From Nocardioides pocheonensis (lineage in GTDB: Bacteria > Actinomycetota > Actinomycetes > Propionibacteriales > Nocardioidaceae): a DNA stretch of 64,000 bases. The first letter of the stretch is position 1; each line of letters starts with the position of its first letter. The notes under the pieces were generated by a model. It saw only the letters and a list, made by a program, of their open reading frames with translations. It had not been told where the DNA came from and ran no database searches. Both the position numbers and the translations under genes were made by a program. This document shows positions 28,262 to 35,758 of the stretch, in pieces. Location: NCBI RefSeq assembly GCF_003725535.1, contig NZ_RJSF01000048.1, forward strand, positions 1 to 64,000, in the 5' to 3' direction.

Positions 28262-28289
28262 AAGCGATCCGCCCTTCCTCCGAGGGACA

Positions 28290-28405
28290 GCCGCTGGACG
28301 TGTGTCAGGTGGTCGGTCTCATCCCCGGAGGGCATCACCGTTGCGGGACAGCGCCGGGTTCGCACCGGCTTCCCTGCCAAACGCCATCGCGCCGCGCACC
28401 GCGGC
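28290..28405 (-). ncRNA. Cobalamin riboswitch upstream of cobO
   Basis: On the minus strand the conserved core reads GGGAAGCCGGTGCGAA, then CCCGGCGCTGTCCCGC and AACGGTGA, followed by the B12-box-like GAGACCGACCACCTGAC (28321-28305). These match the cobalamin (adenosylcobalamin-class) aptamer. It should reduce cobO expression when B12 is plentiful. Outer boundaries are approximate. Confidence 0.92.
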
Positions 28406-28626
28406 GAGATGGCCGGACGCTACCACGGCCCTGTGCCTGCTCTGCTGGCCAAGAACGCCGGTGCCATCTTTCGGCACGGAGCTGATGGGACGTCACATCG
28501 CCGGGTGTCGGTGTCTGCCGAGCCCGAGACCGGTGCGGGTCACGATGACTGCTCCCGGCCGGGTCGCCTTCGGTCCGCGATCGCCGCGTCTGTGTTTCCA
28601 CGCTGCAGCGGCGGGTAACGAGCCCC
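28406..28626. other. Non-coding gap between riboswitch and membrane-protein gene
   Basis: About 220 bp hold the presumed minus-strand promoter of the riboswitch transcript and the plus-strand promoter of the membrane protein. A weak hairpin (CCGGTGCC...GGCACGG near 28460) is the only structure seen. Confidence 0.4.
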
Positions 28627-29625
28627 ATGGAATCGATCCGCGTCGGACTCGTGGCTGATCCGGCCGCGCCGACCGACATCGCGCGACGGATGACAGACCT
28701 GAGCCCGGTGGACGGCTCCGGGGCTTGGGACATCACCGTGGTCAGTCAGCCGTTCACCACCGGCTCGGAGGAAGTCGCGACCGCGATGGGCCGACTGCAG
28801 CACCAGGCTCGCCAGCACGACTGGGACTACGTCGTCGGCCTGACCGAACTTCCACTCCACGATCACGAGGGCAACCACCTGGTGGTCGAGTCCGATCCGG
28901 ACGGACGGACCGCGGTGCTGTCCCTGCCTGCCTTGGGCGGACTGCGGATGCACGCCCGCGCCCGTCGCGCGGTGCGCTCGCTGGTCGATGCGATGGCAGG
29001 CCCGAAAACGGACGACGAGCACCGCGTCGCTCTCTCGCAGCCCCGCGGTCGCCCACGCGTGCTCCTCGGCATGGTGCTCGCCAACCGTCCGTGGCTCCTG
29101 GTGCCAGGGCTGAAGTCTGCACTCGTCGCCGCGCTGGCCACCGGAGCCGTGGCCACGATCAACTCGACGGTCTGGCTGCTTGCGGACTCGCTGGCGTGGT
29201 GGCGGTTGGTGGTGGCGACGGTCGTTTCGGTGATCCTCGTGGTCGCCTGGCTCGTGATCGACGGTGAGCTGTGGGACCGGCCCGACGACGACTCGCCCCA
29301 GGCGCGGGAAAGGTCGCGGATGTACAACGCCTCGACACTGGTGACGCTGATGGTCGGGGTGTCGATCTGCTACGTCGCGCTCTACCTCGTGAACCTTGCC
29401 TGGGCCTTCTTCGTCCTGGAACCCGGGTTGATGGGCAGCTACCTCCACGCCCAGCTCGGCTACGGCGACTTCTTCGTTCTGGCTTGGTTCGTCGCCTCAG
29501 CGGCCACCGTGGGCGGAGGCCTCGGCTCCGGACTCGAGTCGGACGAGGCGATCCGCGCCGCGGCGTACTCCAAGCGCGAGGAAGACCGGCGCGGCCGCCT
29601 CGCGCGTGATCAGCCTTCCAGGTAG
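28627..29625 (+). CDS. Membrane protein of unknown function
   Basis: A 332-residue protein not recognised as a named family. Residues 1-140 are soluble (IRVGLVADPAAP, WDYVVGLTELPLHDHEGNHLVVE) and may form a small alpha/beta domain. Four membrane helices follow (AALATGAVATINSTVWLLA, LVVATVVSVILVVAWLVI, TLMVGVSICYVALYLVNLAW, FFVLAWFVASAATVGG), then a charged tail. No ribosome-binding site is clear, and TAACGA lies 5 nt before the ATG. Neighbours give no functional hint. Confidence 0.75.
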   Translation: MESIRVGLVADPAAPTDIARRMTDLSPVDGSGAWDITVVSQPFTTGSEEVATAMGRLQHQARQHDWDYVVGLTELPLHDHEGNHLVVESDPDGRTAVLSLPALGGLRMHARARRAVRSLVDAMAGPKTDDEHRVALSQPRGRPRVLLGMVLANRPWLLVPGLKSALVAALATGAVATINSTVWLLADSLAWWRLVVATVVSVILVVAWLVIDGELWDRPDDDSPQARERSRMYNASTLVTLMVGVSICYVALYLVNLAWAFFVLEPGLMGSYLHAQLGYGDFFVLAWFVASAATVGGGLGSGLESDEAIRAAAYSKREEDRRGRLARDQPSR

Positions 29626-29940
29626 TGAATCGAGGACTCGCACGGAGCGCGGTTCGGTAGTCGACCGGGAACTCACCTTGATGCATGAGGCGAGAACCGA
29701 CCGCCGCGACCTCAACCGTGGCGTCGGCAGGCTGCGTCGATCCGCACTCCTCGCACGGCCCGGGGCCGCGCGACCGCCCCCCATCCTGATCTGGCGTGCA
29801 GTAGGCACGGAACGCACCCATCGGTCCGGAATGCGCACTCCCGTTCCGTCGGCTCGCCCGGAGCGCCGGGTCGCTGCCGCGGAGCCGGCGAGCCCGGCCG
29901 CGAGCACCAGGCCGAGCGCGGTGGCGACGACCGATCACCC
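29626..29940. other. Gene-poor stretch with probable decayed coding sequence
   Basis: No intact gene is supported. The minus strand near 29930-29870 encodes a signal-peptide-like run (VVATALGLVLAAGLAGSAAA), and a further frame holds CTPDQ and CEECGS motifs, but frames are broken. Together with the adjacent LuxR fragment this looks like a decayed segment. Confidence 0.45.
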
Positions 29941-30126
29941 GTGCCGGTCCGGGGCGACGTGGTGCTGCCGAAGCGCCTCGACGCAGCCGTCCAGGCGGCC
30001 GCGTACTTCGTCGTCAGCGAGGCGGCTGTCCGCAAGCACGTCGGCAACATCTTCGCCAAGCTCGACCTGCCCGGCGGGACGGACCGCCGTGTGTCCACGG
30101 TGCTCGTCTACCTGCGCGGGTCGTAG
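29941..30126 (+). pseudogene. Remnant of LuxR/NarL-type response regulator C-terminus
   Basis: The segment from about 30004 encodes VVSEAAVRKHVGNIFAKLDL and then RRVSTVLVYLRG, which matches the last helix-turn-helix and tail of NarL/LuxR response regulators (usual pattern VSERAVEKHVGNIFAKL...RRVLAVLAYL). The upstream receiver domain and first HTH helices are missing and the preceding sequence does not belong to the family. The end overlaps the convergent marR gene. It is probably non-functional. Confidence 0.75.
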
Positions 30127-30626
30127 CCGGCGCCCGGCCCTCCCCCATCGGTCGTCACCGGGTTCGGCGCGCGCGTGGACACGCGCTTCCAGATCCGGCG
30201 CAGCGTGCGCCGGTCCGCAGGCGAGGTCGCTGAGATCAGCGTCCTGCGCAGGACTGCGTTGTGGGTCGGCCGGGCTTCCTGCAACGCGCGGTCGCCGTCG
30301 TCGGTGAGCACCGTGAACCACTTGCGACCGTCGGCGGGGTCGGCCTCGCGCCGCACCAGGCCGTCGCGCTCGAGGCGCGTGACGAGGTGCGTCGTTCCCG
30401 CGGGGCTGAGGAGCACCCGCTCGGCGAGCTCGGACATGCGCAACCGGTGGTCGGGGGCGTTGAACAGGGTGATCAGCACGTCGAACTCGATGACAGCGAG
30501 GCCGTGGTGACGCCGGAGGTCGGCGTCGAGCTCCTGGAGAACCGAGCGGTGGAGCATCATCAGCGCTCCCCAGGACTCCCACTCCTCCGGGTCGAGGAAC
30601 TCGTGATCGGGTCTTGACGTGGCCAT
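30108..30626 (-). CDS. MarR family transcriptional regulator
   Basis: A 172-residue winged-helix regulator (LRMSELAERVLLSPAGTTHLVTRLERDGLV; wing DPADGRKWFTVLTDDG). It is divergent from a two-gene operon (small ABM-like protein and a VOC protein) and probably represses both. Its ATG lies 7 nt after minus-strand TATACT, an excellent -10 giving a leaderless mRNA, and the palindromic operator sits immediately upstream, inside the promoter spacer. Confidence 0.9.
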   Translation of the reverse strand: MATSRPDHEFLDPEEWESWGALMMLHRSVLQELDADLRRHHGLAVIEFDVLITLFNAPDHRLRMSELAERVLLSPAGTTHLVTRLERDGLVRREADPADGRKWFTVLTDDGDRALQEARPTHNAVLRRTLISATSPADRRTLRRIWKRVSTRAPNPVTTDGGGPGAGYDPRR

Positions 30627-30633
30627 GCCCCTG

Positions 30634-30663
30634 AGTATATTTCGTTTCGTACGAAAATACTAT
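30634..30663. promoter_or_regulatory. MarR operator inside overlapping divergent promoters
   Basis: The perfect 12-bp palindrome TTTCGTACGAAA (30645-30656) is flanked on the minus strand by -10 TATACT (30639-30634, for marR) and on the plus strand by -10 TACTAT (30658-30663, for the operon). A dimer bound to the palindrome would occupy both promoter spacers at once. Confidence 0.75.
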
Positions 30664-30686
30664 CTCGGCCTTGAGAGGAGACAGTC

Positions 30687-30971
30687 ATGACGTTCGGAGT
30701 GGTTCATCACTTTCCCGGCGGCACTCGGGAGAACTACGAAGCATCCATCGCGGCGGTGCATCCCGCGGACGGGCTCCCCGACGGCCAGATCTTCCACGCG
30801 GCCGGTCCCTCGGCCGACGGTTGGACCATCGTGGCCATGCACGAGTCCCAGCAGAGCTGGGAGGCCTTCCGCGACGGCGTCCTGATGCCCCGGATGCAGG
30901 CAGGCATCGAGGGCGGCTTCCCGACGCCGCCGGAGGAAACCGTCTTCGACGTCACCACGCTCCAGCCCTGA
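30687..30971 (+). CDS. Small ABM-like protein of unknown function
   Basis: A 94-residue protein with an N-terminal GVVHHFPGGTRENYEASIAAVHP and later GWTIVAMHESQQSWEAFRDGVLMPRM. This pattern resembles small dimeric alpha/beta-barrel (antibiotic-biosynthesis-monooxygenase-like) proteins. GAGAGGAGA precedes the ATG. It forms an operon with the VOC gene 13 bp downstream and lies opposite the MarR gene. No substrate can be proposed. Confidence 0.75.
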   Translation: MTFGVVHHFPGGTRENYEASIAAVHPADGLPDGQIFHAAGPSADGWTIVAMHESQQSWEAFRDGVLMPRMQAGIEGGFPTPPEETVFDVTTLQP

Positions 30972-30984
30972 GGGGGCACCGACC

Positions 30985-31368
30985 ATGCTCAACCACAACC
31001 GCGTCTCCGCCGTCCTCGTCTCGACCGACCTCGAGCGGAGCCAGACCTTCTACACCGACAAGGTCGGACTCACCCTCTCGCCGGAGACCATCAAGAACCA
31101 CCTCGTCTTCGAAGCCGGCGACGGCACGAGCCTCTTGATCTACGGCCGTCCGGCCGGCAACAAGGCGGACCACACCCAGGTCCGGTTCTGGTCGAACGAC
31201 ATCGAGAAGGACGTGGCCGCGCTCGCTGCCAGCGGCGTCGAGTTCGAGGAGTACGACACCGACACGTTCAAGACCGTCGACCACATCGTCACCACCGCCG
31301 GCATCGGGCGTTCGGCGTGGTTCAAGGACCCGGACGGCAACACGATCGCGGTCTTCCAGCCCGAGTAG
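30985..31368 (+). CDS. VOC-family (glyoxalase/bleomycin-resistance-like) protein
   Basis: A 127-residue protein with paired beta-alpha-beta modules (VSAVLVSTDLERSQTFYTDKVGL; SAWFKDPDGNTIAVFQPE). Members bind a metal or sequester toxic small molecules. It has GGGGGC before the ATG and is the second gene of the MarR-controlled operon, which suggests a detoxification role. Confidence 0.85.
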   Translation: MLNHNRVSAVLVSTDLERSQTFYTDKVGLTLSPETIKNHLVFEAGDGTSLLIYGRPAGNKADHTQVRFWSNDIEKDVAALAASGVEFEEYDTDTFKTVDHIVTTAGIGRSAWFKDPDGNTIAVFQPE

Positions 31369-31458
31369 CAGCTCGGAGGCACGCCCGGATGTCTCGAGCT
31401 CCTCGAGCTCGCCTGGCCCGACCGCTGGGGAGAGTCATCGCCCCGGCCGCGCTGCCAT

Positions 31459-31474
31459 CCTCCGGTTCCGGAGG
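31459..31474. terminator. Hairpin between convergent VOC and tetR genes
   Basis: CCTCCGG-TT-CCGGAGG is a perfect inverted repeat 2 bp beyond the tetR stop, in the 108-bp convergent gap. A second palindrome (GAGCTC-CT-CGAGCTC) lies about 50 bp before it. Confidence 0.6.
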
Positions 31475-31476
31475 CC

Positions 31477-32139
31477 CTACTTCACCTTGCTGAGATGGAC
31501 CATGGCGTCGTAGAGCTGCTCGTCCGTCATCGGCGGCTCGGGGATCGGATGAGCCCGCTCAGCCCGATAGGCGTCCAGCATGAGGTGGAGCTGGCGTCTC
31601 CAGGCCGTGGGGGCCTTGGCGCTCGTGGCGTCGATGATCCGGCCGTTGGACCAGATGAGGTTGACGATGTCGGCCTGCGTGATGTCGGCGCGAGCCTTGC
31701 CTGCCGCCTGGGCTCGGGTGAGAACGGTCTCGATCTGCTGGCACATCACGTCGTGGATGTGCTCGGTGTGGGCGTTGCCGGGGAAGCGGCGAGAGAGGAA
31801 GTCGTTGAAGCCTCGGTCCCCTGCCTGCACAGCGAACAGGTTCTCCAGGTAGGAGGTGAAGGCGTCCCAGGGATCAACCATCTCCAGGGCCTGGGCGGCT
31901 CCGTCGAGGAAGGCCTGCAGTCGAGGCTCGAGGGCGGCCAGGAGCAGGTCCATCCGTGTGGGGAAGTGGCGATACAGGGTGCCGATGGCGACGTCGGCGT
32001 CGCGGGCGATCTTCTCCAAGGAGGCATCCACGCCGTGGGCGGCGAACTCGGCCTGCGCCGCGGCGACGAGCCGGTCACGGCGCTCCCGGGCGTCGCGGCG
32101 CAGCGACCGCTGCATCGGCGCGACGTCGGTCTGGCTCAC
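31477..32139 (-). CDS. TetR family transcriptional regulator
   Basis: A 220-residue regulator with N-terminal helix-turn-helix (AAQAEFAAHGVDASLEKIARDADVAIGTLYRHFP, about residues 27-61) and an all-helical ligand domain. It is divergent from a 14-helix MFS exporter and is its probable repressor. The GTG start lies 6 nt after minus-strand TAGACT, a leaderless arrangement. Confidence 0.9.
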   Translation of the reverse strand: MSQTDVAPMQRSLRRDARERRDRLVAAAQAEFAAHGVDASLEKIARDADVAIGTLYRHFPTRMDLLLAALEPRLQAFLDGAAQALEMVDPWDAFTSYLENLFAVQAGDRGFNDFLSRRFPGNAHTEHIHDVMCQQIETVLTRAQAAGKARADITQADIVNLIWSNGRIIDATSAKAPTAWRRQLHLMLDAYRAERAHPIPEPPMTDEQLYDAMVHLSKVK

Positions 32140-32145
32140 TCCCCC

Positions 32146-32151
32146 AGTCTA
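32146..32151 (-). promoter_or_regulatory. -10 element of leaderless tetR gene
   Basis: TAGACT on the minus strand ends 6 nt before the GTG start at 32139. Confidence 0.55.
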
Positions 32152-32231
32152 CGACCACGCTGAGGGTGGCCTCCGCTTCGCGTCCTCCGGCGAGCCGCTC
32201 AGCAGTCGATCATCGAGCTTCTCCCTCAATT

Positions 32232-32304
32232 CGAGGCACCCCTCCGGAATAGATCGAGGCACCCCTCCGCTTACACCGGTAACAGTGAACCGGAGGGGTG
32301 CCTC
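32232..32304 (+). promoter_or_regulatory. Triple-repeat control region of the MFS exporter
   Basis: GAGGCACCCCTCCGG occurs at 32233-32247. GAGGCACCCCTCCG recurs directly at 32256-32269, and the exact complement lies at 32290-32304. Either upstream copy can pair with the inverted copy in RNA (15- or 14-bp stem). The inverted copy contains GGAGGGG, the ribosome-binding site of a short leader ORF. Between copies two and three lies TTAC-ACCG-GTAA (32271-32282), a TetR-like half-site pair. The region could be a set of DNA operators, an RNA switch, or both. Confidence 0.75.
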
Positions 32305-32307
32305 ACC

Positions 32308-32346
32308 ATGGCGCTCCGACTTGACCCCCCAGGAGTGAAGAGATGA
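32308..32346 (+). CDS. Putative 12-codon leader peptide
   Basis: ATG at 32308 opens a short frame (MALRLDPPGVKR) whose TGA overlaps the exporter ATG in an ATGA arrangement. GGAGGGG lies 9 nt upstream, a stronger ribosome-binding site than most in the window, and is buried in the inverted-repeat arm. Translation of the leader would feed ribosomes to the exporter start. It is too short to judge by composition, so the support is positional. Confidence 0.5.
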   Translation: MALRLDPPGVKR

Positions 32347-33884
32347 GCACCAACGAGCCCTTCGGGGCCTCCGGCACCTTGGTGGCCCCCGAAGCCGTCG
32401 ACGTGCAGTCCACGGCCCCACCCAACCCCCACCACGAGCGACGCTGGCTGGCGCTCGGCGTCATCCTGATCGCCCAGATGATGCTCCTGCTGGACGCGAC
32501 GATCGTGAACGTCGCTCTGCCCTCGATCCAGGCAGACCTCGGCTTCTCCGACGACACCCGCCAGTGGGTCGTCACTGCCTACCTGCTGGCCTTCGGAAGC
32601 CTGCTCCTCCTCGGAGGACGGCTGGCCGACGCGTTCGGCCGCAAGAACATCTTCATCGTCGGCCTCGTCGGATTCGCGATCGCCTCCGCAGTGGGTGGCG
32701 CGGCCCCCAACATCGAGACGCTCGTCACGGCCCGCGCGGTCCAGGGCGCTTTCGCCGCGGTCATGGCGCCTGCTGCGTTGTCGCTGATCACGGTGATCTT
32801 CACCGACCTGAAGGAGCTGAGCAAGGCGTTCGCGATCTTCGGCGCGGTTGCAGGAGGCTCCTCGGCAGTCGGCCTGATGTTGGGTGGGGTGCTGACCGAC
32901 TATGCCAACTGGCGCTGGACCTTGTACGTCAACGTCGTCTTCGCCGTCGTCGGGATCATCGGTGGCCTCGCGCTGCTGCACAACTCCTCCGAGCCCAACA
33001 GGCCCAAGCTCTCTGTACCGAGCACGATCCTGGGCACCGCGGGGGTCTTCGGGTTGGTCTTCGGAGCATCGAGAGCCGAGACCGATGGTTGGGACGCGGC
33101 AGTCACGCTGACCTCTCTCGTCGCCGGCGGCCTTCTGCTGATCGTCTTCGTCGTGTTCCAGAGGATCGACCGTCACCCGCTCGTCCCGGTGCGCGTGGTC
33201 GCCGACCGCAACCGCGGCGCCGGCCTCCTGACGCTCCTGCTGGGTCAGGCCGGGGTCTTCGCCCTGTTCCTGTTCCTGACGTACTACTTCCAGGGCGTGT
33301 TGGGCTACTCCCCGATCACGACCGGGCTCGCGTTCCTGCCGATGATGGTGACGGTGGCCGTGGTCGCGACGCTGACCCAGAGCGTGCTGGTGCGGCACCT
33401 GACCATGCGCGCCATCGTCGCCGGCGGTTTGACCATCGGCGGAGCCGGGGCGGCGTTGCTGACCCAGGCCGACGCGAGCAGTCAGTACGCGGCCTGGGTG
33501 CTGCCCGGCCTGATCCTGGCCGGGGCAGGCATCGGGTCGGCCATCGTGTCAGCGGTCGCGCTCGCGCAGATGGGTGTCGAACCGCGTGACGCCGGCGCTG
33601 CGGGCGCGCTCAACAACGTCTCGCAGCAGCTCGGCGCGGCGCTCGGCATCGCCGTGATCAGCACCTTCGTCGCCACCGCCCACAGCAACTACCTGGTCGA
33701 CCACGGCAGCGCCGCGGTCGTCGACGCGACCGTGCACGGGTTCACCATCGGCTACTGGTGGGCCGCGGGCGCCTTCTGGGCGGGTGCCGTCATCTGCGGC
33801 GCCCTGATCAGGGGTGGCACTCGGTTCCACACGGAGCCGGGTGAGCCCGAGCCCCTCGACGAGATCGCCGGCGGACTGATCTGA
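32343..33884 (+). CDS. MFS exporter, DHA2 (14-TM) drug:H+ antiporter type
   Basis: A 513-residue transporter with 14 hydrophobic segments. Motifs include LDATIVNVALPSIQADLG (motif D1 of the 14-TM group), GGRLADAFGRKNIFI (motif A) and RAVQGAFAAVMAPAALS (motif B/C region). Such proteins expel drugs or toxic metabolites. AGGAG lies 7 nt before the ATG. The gene is divergent from tetR and is preceded by the triple-repeat leader and the short overlapping ORF. Confidence 0.92.
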   Translation: MSTNEPFGASGTLVAPEAVDVQSTAPPNPHHERRWLALGVILIAQMMLLLDATIVNVALPSIQADLGFSDDTRQWVVTAYLLAFGSLLLLGGRLADAFGRKNIFIVGLVGFAIASAVGGAAPNIETLVTARAVQGAFAAVMAPAALSLITVIFTDLKELSKAFAIFGAVAGGSSAVGLMLGGVLTDYANWRWTLYVNVVFAVVGIIGGLALLHNSSEPNRPKLSVPSTILGTAGVFGLVFGASRAETDGWDAAVTLTSLVAGGLLLIVFVVFQRIDRHPLVPVRVVADRNRGAGLLTLLLGQAGVFALFLFLTYYFQGVLGYSPITTGLAFLPMMVTVAVVATLTQSVLVRHLTMRAIVAGGLTIGGAGAALLTQADASSQYAAWVLPGLILAGAGIGSAIVSAVALAQMGVEPRDAGAAGALNNVSQQLGAALGIAVISTFVATAHSNYLVDHGSAAVVDATVHGFTIGYWWAAGAFWAGAVICGALIRGGTRFHTEPGEPEPLDEIAGGLI

Positions 33885-34002
33885 CCACAGCACCTGGTGG
33901 AGGGCGCCCCGATGCCCACACGGATCGCGGCGTCACCGCCCGGGCAGGCACCACTCGCTCCACGCACGATCACCAACCACACACCACGGAGGAACATCCA
34001 TC

Positions 34003-34620
34003 ATGACCACCATCAGCATCATCGGTTCGGGCAACATGGCCACCGCCATCGGCACCCGGGCAACGAAGCACGGCCACACCGTCGAGCTCATGAGCCGCGA
34101 CACCGCCAAAGCCCAGGCACTCGCCGACCAGATCGGCAACGGCGCCACGGTCGGCGCTTTCGGCGCTCGGCCGGCCGGTGACATCGTCATCGTGGCCGTC
34201 CTCCACGCCGCCGCGGCTGGCGTCGTGGCGCACTACGGCGATGCCCTGGCCGGCAAGGTCCTCGTCGACATCACCAACCCGTTCAACGCCGACGCCAGCG
34301 GACTCGCGACCACCGTGGACAACTCGGTGTCCGAGCAGATCGCCGCAGCCGCCCCCGCGGGCACACACGTGGTGAAGGCGCTGAACACGATCTTCGGTCA
34401 CGTCCTTGCTCACGACACGCCGCTGGACGCGTTCCTCGCCGGCGACGGCGCCGAGGCGAAGGCACGTGTCGCGGAGTTCCTGGAGAGCTTGGACCTGCGG
34501 CCCCTCGACGCAGGAGGGCTCGAGATGGCCCACACCCTCGAGTGGGCCGGCATCCTCCTGATGGGCCTGGCACGCAACGGCGCCGGCTTCGACCTCGCCC
34601 TGGGCGCCGAGGTCCGCTGA
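34003..34620 (+). CDS. NADPH-dependent F420 reductase-like oxidoreductase
   Basis: A 205-residue Rossmann protein (ISIIGSGNMATAIGTRATKHGH; LVDITNPFNAD) of the NADP oxidoreductase/coenzyme F420-dependent family. Authentic enzymes pass hydride between F420 and NADP. It follows the MFS exporter by 118 bp, is preceded by GGAGG, and ends at a strong terminator. Whether it uses F420 or only NAD(P) cannot be decided from sequence. Confidence 0.8.
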   Translation: MTTISIIGSGNMATAIGTRATKHGHTVELMSRDTAKAQALADQIGNGATVGAFGARPAGDIVIVAVLHAAAAGVVAHYGDALAGKVLVDITNPFNADASGLATTVDNSVSEQIAAAAPAGTHVVKALNTIFGHVLAHDTPLDAFLAGDGAEAKARVAEFLESLDLRPLDAGGLEMAHTLEWAGILLMGLARNGAGFDLALGAEVR

Positions 34621-34631
34621 CCCTCCCTTCC

Positions 34632-34670
34632 AGGTCTGGGCGGACCGGCTCGTTCGGTCCGCCCAGACCT
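34632..34670 (+). terminator. Strong hairpin terminator
   Basis: AGGTCTGGGCGGACCG and its exact complement form 16-bp arms around a 7-nt loop, 12 bp after the F420-reductase-like stop. The remaining sequence to 34856 holds no supported gene. Confidence 0.85.
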
Positions 34671-34856
34671 GCCTTGACCACGGCAGCGGGGAGAGCCGGC
34701 GGTGGTCCGGGTGACGAGCGGGTCCAGTCGCTCTCTGCTTCCGGCGTGGCGAGGTCGTCGCCCCGGTGAAACCCGGTCAGACCCGTTCTTACCTGCGACT
34801 CGACCCGGACGCGCTCCGCTGCTGCGAAGTGCCAGGCGCTCCGGCGGGCAGTCCGG

Positions 34857-35618
34857 TCAGGCCGACCGGGTCTTCACCTGGCCGCGCCACCGGGCGAACG
34901 AGCTGCTGGTCTCCGCCCAGGCGGGGAGCAACGACTCGTCGCCGGAGCGCAGGCGCGCGCCCATGAACAGCGCATGGGTGTCGGGTACGACGGGCCTGGT
35001 GTCGTGCTGGGCCGCGAGCACCTCGCGGGCGAGCGCGTCGAGGAACCAGTCCTCCGGCCCGGCCAGCTCGAACGACCCGTTCAGCGGCACACCGCGCGCG
35101 AGACGACACAATGTCGCGGCCACGTCGTCCGCCGAGACCGGGCGCACCCGGACGGGAGGCAGCCGCACCATGTGGGTGGTCGCGACGTGGTCGACGAGCC
35201 TGGGGACGTTCTCGTAGAACAAGGTCGTCCGGAGCACGGAGTGCGGGATCGGTGACTGCGCGACCAGCTGCTCCTGGGCGACCTTGCCCCGGAAGTAGTT
35301 GCTGTCGAGCCGCTCCGCCCCGATGACCGACAGGCCCACGTGGTGTCGAACGCCAGCGGACTCCTCGGCACGCAGCACGCTGCGGGTGCAGGTGTCGAAG
35401 AAGCTCAACCCCTGCTCGTACTCGTACGACGGGCGGTTCACGTTCAACACGTCGACGACGACGTCGACCCCGTCGAACGCCTCCCGGAGTCCCTCACCGG
35501 AGTAGGCGTCGACCCCGGTCCTTCGCGAGGCGACGCGAACGTCGTCGCCGTGATCCCGCAGCAGCCTCACGACCCGCGCGCCGATCAGGCCAGTACCTCC
35601 GACAACAGTCACGTGCAT
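34857..35618 (-). CDS. NAD(P)-binding epimerase/NmrA-like oxidoreductase
   Basis: A 253-residue atypical SDR protein with VTVVGGTGLIGARVVRLL at the N-terminus and HVGLSVIGAERL and YFRGKVAQEQLV in place of the classical YxxxK region. It resembles the protein at 37431-38177, the 'epimerase' type of COE partner typical beside ECF41 sigma genes. A CGTCACA-N16-GGTC element on the minus strand, 35 bp upstream of the ATG, suggests control by the neighbouring sigma factor. Confidence 0.85.
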   Translation of the reverse strand: MHVTVVGGTGLIGARVVRLLRDHGDDVRVASRRTGVDAYSGEGLREAFDGVDVVVDVLNVNRPSYEYEQGLSFFDTCTRSVLRAEESAGVRHHVGLSVIGAERLDSNYFRGKVAQEQLVAQSPIPHSVLRTTLFYENVPRLVDHVATTHMVRLPPVRVRPVSADDVAATLCRLARGVPLNGSFELAGPEDWFLDALAREVLAAQHDTRPVVPDTHALFMGARLRSGDESLLPAWAETSSSFARWRGQVKTRSA

Positions 35619-35652
35619 GGGCTCGACCTTTCTCTCGGGATGTCGACGTGTT

Positions 35653-35679
35653 GACCGGAGACCGAGCCCGGATGTGACG
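35653..35679 (-). promoter_or_regulatory. ECF41-type promoter, divergent
   Basis: CGTCACA (35679-35673) followed after exactly 16 nt by GGTC (35656-35653) on the minus strand. It differs from TGTCACA-N16-GGTC by one base and points at the epimerase-like gene. Confidence 0.7.
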
Positions 35680-35691
35680 ACACCCGTGCGA

Positions 35692-35718
35692 TGTCACAGA
35701 GTCGTGGCCGATCCGGTC
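35692..35718 (+). promoter_or_regulatory. ECF41-type promoter of the Cys-rich protein/sigma unit
   Basis: TGTCACA (35692-35698), 16 nt, GGTC (35715-35718). The expected transcription start near 35725 lies downstream of ATG 35723, so the gene must use the later TTG at 35759. Confidence 0.82.
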
Positions 35719-35758
35719 ACAGATGCAGCGCAGGAACCCGGAGAGGAGGGTCGTCGCG

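Noticed and set aside
35723-35758. ATG 35723 as start of the Cys-rich protein
   Set aside because: It would lie upstream of the expected transcription start of the ECF41 promoter, while TTG 35759 has a strong ribosome-binding site.
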